From NCBI GenBank assembly GCA_029934555.1, contig JAOZMA010000014.1, positions 1 through 16,512 of the forward strand: a stretch of 16,512 bases of DNA. Reading direction: 5' to 3'. The stretch is from Acidimicrobiia bacterium (GTDB lineage Bacteria > Actinomycetota > Acidimicrobiia > Spongiisociales > UBA5794). The translations under genes and the position numbers were made by a program. Below, in pieces: positions 12,977-16,512 of this stretch; within the stretch, counting starts at the first letter, position 1, and every line of letters starts with the position of its first letter. The notes under the pieces were generated by a model. That model searched no databases and was not told the origin of the DNA. It saw nothing but the letters and a program-made list of their open reading frames with translations.

Positions 12977-13774
12977 CTACCGCAGCCCGATCATCTCCTC
13001 GACGGTACGACGGAAAGACTCCGGCTCCTGATCGAAAAGCGTTGCGCCGCGTTCAAGGGCTTCGGCCCTCAGTTGTCGACGTCGTTCGAAGGAGCGTCGA
13101 CCGAGCGACGCGCAGGCGTCATGGTTGGCGTGGAGCTCACAGACGGCGAGCATCACCGTCTGGTCATGCTCGAGGCCGAGGTCGTCGCCTAGATCGGCGT
13201 ACGGATGGAGGAACTCCTCCGGTGCGTCGAGCACTTCGAGCTGGTAGCGCAGGTACTTGACCCGTCGTCTCCAACTGTGGAAAGCCGATGCCGTCGGGGT
13301 TGTCAGCACGGTCTCGAAGTCGACGAGTCCCCGACGGTAGGTTCGCGTGAGCCCCGATCCGATGGATTTGGCATCCGGCCCATGCCATACGAGGAGCTTC
13401 CATCTGCGGGCGATGGCCTCGAGGTGGTGCACCGCTTCAAGGCGGGATACCGATTCGAGAACAACCATGGCTGCGGCGTACTCCTCGCCGAACTCGAGCA
13501 GAACGCGATCCGGGGCATCGAGGTCCCGAGCTGTCTCGATGAGCACATAGGCATCACGCGCCGGTGCGAGAAGGCGGGCCGTGTCCCGAAGGGCGCCGTT
13601 CTCGATCCGATACGTCGTTGTGCCGATCGATCGACGTGCCAGGCGGAGGAAGGCTCGGAGCCGCTTGATGCCCTTGCGCGTCGTATGGACCACTACGTCA
13701 AGATCGGTGGGGTCGACGAGGAGAGCGATGAGGTGATCGAGGCGCGCGATCTCGGTCTTTGCGAGGGGGTTCAT
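12977..13774 (-). CDS. CHAD-domain protein (polyphosphate-binding family)
   Basis: Helical protein of 265 aa made almost entirely of a CHAD domain. Both half-repeats are visible: V-H-T-T-R-K-G-I-K-R-L-R (His30, Arg33, Lys34, Lys37, Arg38) and F-H-S-W-R-R-R-V-K-Y-L-R-Y (His166, Arg169-171, Lys173, Arg176). These His and basic residues line the channel that binds inorganic polyphosphate in characterised CHAD proteins. No CYTH triphosphatase domain is attached. The ATG overlaps the TGA of the upstream GH57 gene (ATGA), a sign of translational coupling, and the nitrilase gene follows 9 bp downstream. A link between polyphosphate and the alpha-glucan-active neighbour is possible but unproven. Confidence 0.9.
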   Translation of the reverse strand: MNPLAKTEIARLDHLIALLVDPTDLDVVVHTTRKGIKRLRAFLRLARRSIGTTTYRIENGALRDTARLLAPARDAYVLIETARDLDAPDRVLLEFGEEYAAAMVVLESVSRLEAVHHLEAIARRWKLLVWHGPDAKSIGSGLTRTYRRGLVDFETVLTTPTASAFHSWRRRVKYLRYQLEVLDAPEEFLHPYADLGDDLGLEHDQTVMLAVCELHANHDACASLGRRSFERRRQLRAEALERGATLFDQEPESFRRTVEEMIGLR

Positions 13775-16512
13775 CCGTTGCCGATCGGTGTGACCTGAGC
13801 GAACTCATCGTCGGTGAGGTCATCGACCGAGCCGCTCGAAACGGGGGTGAAGTCGGAGAGCATGGTCTCCTGCATCCCCGGGTCCGGAGCGAGCAGGTCC
13901 ATGATGCGTGTGGCGTTGATCGATCCGTCTCCTCCGCCCATTCGCCACTGCTCGGCGTTCGTCTCAACGTCACGAATACGGCGAACACCGCTCGATGGGA
14001 ATCCTTCTTGACTCATCAAGGCGACAGCGTAACTCCAGTCTGCTGGGTCTCCGTCTCCGAACAGTGACTTCGGGATTCGGGCCATGACCCGGCCCTTGTC
14101 GGGGAAGACGAAGACCTTGAACGTCGGTTCGGTCTCGGTGACCGATCCGTCCGATTCTGCGACGTAGAGCGCCGGGAACCACCCCTCGATCGTGAGCGCC
14201 CGGTCCCACCCCGATCCGGATTCCCAGGATGCGTTCCTTCCCGGGAGGAATCGCCTGGCCCCGTTGGCGGTCCCTGGGTCGGTGTCGACGTAGACGTCGA
14301 ACGTCTGAATCGAGAGACCGTTGGGGCTGTCCCAGGGGTTGAGCACGGGTGCGAGAACATCGAAGCCGAACACGAGGTCATCGCCGGATTGGCCGACCGT
14401 GAATGCCGTCAGGTCGTATGAACCGGGCGTGAACAACGGGTCGGTTGGGTACGTGTAGCTCCCCGGTCCGTGATCGTCACCCTCGGGATCGACTGCCTCG
14501 AATGCGGTGGTGACATCGGAGATGTCCGGGACGATCATCGACCCGGGTCCTTCGGACGGCGCCATGACGCCCTCTGGGCCACCGGAGCGATCAACGAGGC
14601 GGAATCGGACGGAGTCTCCGACCTCGACCGGGCCGAGCGACACGAGGGGGATCGAGAACTCGACCCTGGTTCCGTCGAAACCGACCTCGATCGGCTCTAC
14701 CTCTGGAAGCATCCCTGCATCCACAAGGCCATCCCCGCCCCCGATCGGGGGAAGTGCGACAGGTCCCCGTATCACCGTCGGGTCGGTCCCCCTCCATGAC
14801 AGCAGATGGCTCGCGTCGAAACCGACGGCTTCGCCACCCACGGTCAGGCCCCGAGTTGAGGTTGCTCCCGGAAGCCCCAGATAGAGATCGAACCCGGCAG
14901 CGTCGTCGCCGAGCACCTCGTCTGCGTAGTCCACGCGTATCTGGAGCCGGTTCCTGCCGTAGAGCCACTGGTACGCGGCGAACGGTGACCCGTCGAGGGT
15001 GTAGAGACCTGCCGTGGTCCATTCCCTGGTATCGACTTCGGCGTCGATCTCGACTGTTCCGATCCCTTCGGGTGACCGCTCGGGGGTGACGGTTGGTGCA
15101 GGGATGATGGGTGTGCGGATGAACGCCGGCCGTTCGATCTCCAAGGCGTCGTACACGCGACCGAGGAGCTCCCTGAATGCGGCGTCGAAGTAGCCGTCGT
15201 CACCGGAATCCTGATCGGACCCGTACCACCAGAACCAGTCGGAGCCTTCTGCGAAGAGCAGGTGGCCGAACGCCGATGCAAGCTGCTCTTCGCTTGCCGT
15301 TCCCGACGAGGCAGCTCTCTTATACGCCCGCCGGGTCGCCCACAGGGCATCCCATGCGGCCGCTTCTTCCCGTTCGCCGATCCAGGTAGCGAAATTGGGT
15401 TGGAACCAGGATGCCGGGAAGACATAGGGGAGTGGTTCAACCATGTCACCGAACTGGCCCACCAGCTCACCGGGTGTGACGGTTGTCACGAAGTCCGACG
15501 TCGTGAGGTTCTCGTAGAGGGCGTTGAGGAAGTCCTTACCGTCGTTGTCGTAGTGCTCCCAGGCGTTCTCTCCGTCGACCACGACGGTGACCACCTTCGG
15601 GCCCTCGACACCGAGTTCGTCGAGACGCTCCTTCGCGTTCTCGAGCCGGTTCATGAAGTCGTCGGCAGCGGCGCCGCCGGAAGAGCCCGAGTACTCGAAA
15701 CCGATGAGGTCCGCGAGTTGAACGTCCCTGAAGAAGATCGGGAGCTCCGGGTTGCGGGTGTGTTGCGCCGCGTACATGCGATAGAGGACGTCGGCGTCGA
15801 TCACCGTTCCATTCGAATCCCGTTCGAACGATCCGTGATCGAGCGTCTGACCGAGCACGTGCTCACCCGTTGCGATCCACTCGACGCCTTCGCCGGCAAG
15901 GATGGATGTCACTTCCTGAGCGACCGCTCCCTCGCCGGGCCACATACCGGCAGGACGCCGGCCCAGGAGCCGTTCAGCGACGTCGAGCCCGCGGATCACG
16001 TGCTCCCGCGAGTCCAGGGGCTCCCTGAAACGCTCGTCCGGCATGATGGCTGTGGGATCCCCGACGAGTGCAAGATTCGTATCTGAGATGAGGGGGAGGA
16101 TCGGATGGGCGAGGGGTGTGGTCGTAACCTCGATCTGCCCGTCGTCCCAGAGCTCCTTGTGGACCTCGATGGTGCGGGAGACGGCGTCGAGATGGGTCTG
16201 GAGAACAGGATGTTTGTCCGCCTCGTCGAAGTCTCGGCCCTGATCGACGAGCTCGCTCAGGTGCGGTTTAGCGAGCAGATCCGGGTCGGTCCAGGCAAGA
16301 TTGAAGAGGACCTGGAGATCGAGATAGTCCCGGGTCGTGAAATCGACGCCTTCGGCTCGCATGTCGGCAAGCTCCTGGTATCTGGGAAATCGGGCGATGA
16401 TGCCGGGATTCACGTCGAAGAACCGTGCGATGAGGAATTCTCGCTCGGCGACGGTGAGGTCGTCGGCAGGGATCTCGGTGTGCACCCAGTACGAGTCCCT
16501 CGTGCCGTTCAT
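13771..16512 (-). CDS. Glycoside hydrolase family 57 with C-terminal glucodextranase-type domain, 5'-partial
   Basis: At least 913 aa. The family's first conserved region, with its HQP motif, should precede the window's last ATG, so the gene very likely begins outside the window. Numbering from that ATG, the other GH57 regions are intact: G-Q-I-E-V-T-T-T-P-x-x-H-P-I-L-P-L (125-141), G-M-W-P-G-E-G with the presumed nucleophile Glu194, V-V-V-D-G-E-N-A-W-E with the presumed acid Asp313, and D-W-F-W-W-Y-G (425-431). These resemble amylopullulanase-type GH57 enzymes, which cleave alpha-glucans. A beta-rich linker domain follows, then from about 675 a domain like the C-terminal part of glucodextranase (D-P-x-G-D-D-x-G-P-G-x-Y-x-Y-P-T; N-P-W-D-S-P-N-G). 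No C-terminal membrane anchor is visible. The signal peptide, if any, is outside the window. Overlaps the CHAD gene by 4 bp. Confidence 0.9.
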   Translation of the reverse strand: MNGTRDSYWVHTEIPADDLTVAEREFLIARFFDVNPGIIARFPRYQELADMRAEGVDFTTRDYLDLQVLFNLAWTDPDLLAKPHLSELVDQGRDFDEADKHPVLQTHLDAVSRTIEVHKELWDDGQIEVTTTPLAHPILPLISDTNLALVGDPTAIMPDERFREPLDSREHVIRGLDVAERLLGRRPAGMWPGEGAVAQEVTSILAGEGVEWIATGEHVLGQTLDHGSFERDSNGTVIDADVLYRMYAAQHTRNPELPIFFRDVQLADLIGFEYSGSSGGAAADDFMNRLENAKERLDELGVEGPKVVTVVVDGENAWEHYDNDGKDFLNALYENLTTSDFVTTVTPGELVGQFGDMVEPLPYVFPASWFQPNFATWIGEREEAAAWDALWATRRAYKRAASSGTASEEQLASAFGHLLFAEGSDWFWWYGSDQDSGDDGYFDAAFRELLGRVYDALEIERPAFIRTPIIPAPTVTPERSPEGIGTVEIDAEVDTREWTTAGLYTLDGSPFAAYQWLYGRNRLQIRVDYADEVLGDDAAGFDLYLGLPGATSTRGLTVGGEAVGFDASHLLSWRGTDPTVIRGPVALPPIGGGDGLVDAGMLPEVEPIEVGFDGTRVEFSIPLVSLGPVEVGDSVRFRLVDRSGGPEGVMAPSEGPGSMIVPDISDVTTAFEAVDPEGDDHGPGSYTYPTDPLFTPGSYDLTAFTVGQSGDDLVFGFDVLAPVLNPWDSPNGLSIQTFDVYVDTDPGTANGARRFLPGRNASWESGSGWDRALTIEGWFPALYVAESDGSVTETEPTFKVFVFPDKGRVMARIPKSLFGDGDPADWSYAVALMSQEGFPSSGVRRIRDVETNAEQWRMGGGDGSINATRIMDLLAPDPGMQETMLSDFTPVSSGSVDDLTDDEFAQVTPIGNG

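Noticed and set aside
11999..13192. 397-codon open frame on the plus strand opposite the nitrilase and CHAD genes
   Set aside because: It is a shadow of two well-supported minus-strand genes with complete catalytic or binding motifs. Its own translation shows no recognisable domain, and stop-free antisense frames are expected at this GC content.
14470..16086. Plus-strand frames opposite the GH57 gene
   Set aside because: All are antisense to conserved GH57 and glucodextranase-type motifs and show no family features.

Overview
The window is about 16.5 kb of high-GC bacterial chromosome with dense, short-spaced genes, frequent GTG starts and few strong Shine-Dalgarno sites. It carries a classical menaquinone (men) pathway, a CHAD protein, and an acyl-CoA synthetase with an N-terminal acetyltransferase domain. 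Together these suggest a high-GC actinobacterium, possibly of the Acidimicrobiia or a relative. That placement is inference from gene content and style; no rRNA or other phylogenetic marker is present. Layout: 1-55 is a heptanucleotide tandem array. 46-693 (-) is a lipoprotein with a lamin-tail-like domain, sitting 10 bp behind a FetB/UPF0014 permease (704-1480, -). Divergent from the permease is a 919-aa GNAT plus ADP-forming acyl-CoA synthetase fusion (1551-4310, +), followed by a two-CBS plus BON protein (4404-5012, +). 

The core, 5074-11952, is a menaquinone locus split into several units: menF (+), then menD and menA (-, overlapping by 4 bp, transcribed menA to menD), menB (-) and menE (+). 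MenF makes isochorismate, MenD makes SEPHCHC, MenE activates o-succinylbenzoate to its CoA ester, MenB closes the naphthoate ring, and MenA prenylates DHNA. menC, menH, the DHNA-CoA thioesterase and the final methyltransferase are not in the window. menB and menE diverge from only 14-23 bp of DNA that holds a symmetric -10-like heptamer. A 678-bp non-coding island (9086-9763) separates menA from menB and carries hairpins, direct and inverted repeats and heptamer arrays. 

The right end (12026-16512, -) is a tight three-gene operon: a glycoside hydrolase family 57 enzyme with a C-terminal glucodextranase-type domain (its 5' end lies outside the window), a CHAD protein overlapping it by ATGA, and a nitrilase 9 bp further on. 

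The most unusual structure is a set of 7-bp (once 8-bp) tandem arrays made of several different words. They lie almost exclusively at gene 3' ends, sometimes supply the stop codon and last codons of a gene, and often sit next to small hairpins with a TTC/GAA loop. Two copies are identical over 31 bp and bracket the menD-menA-menB-menE block. I see no defence system, CRISPR array, prophage, intact transposase or RNA gene.
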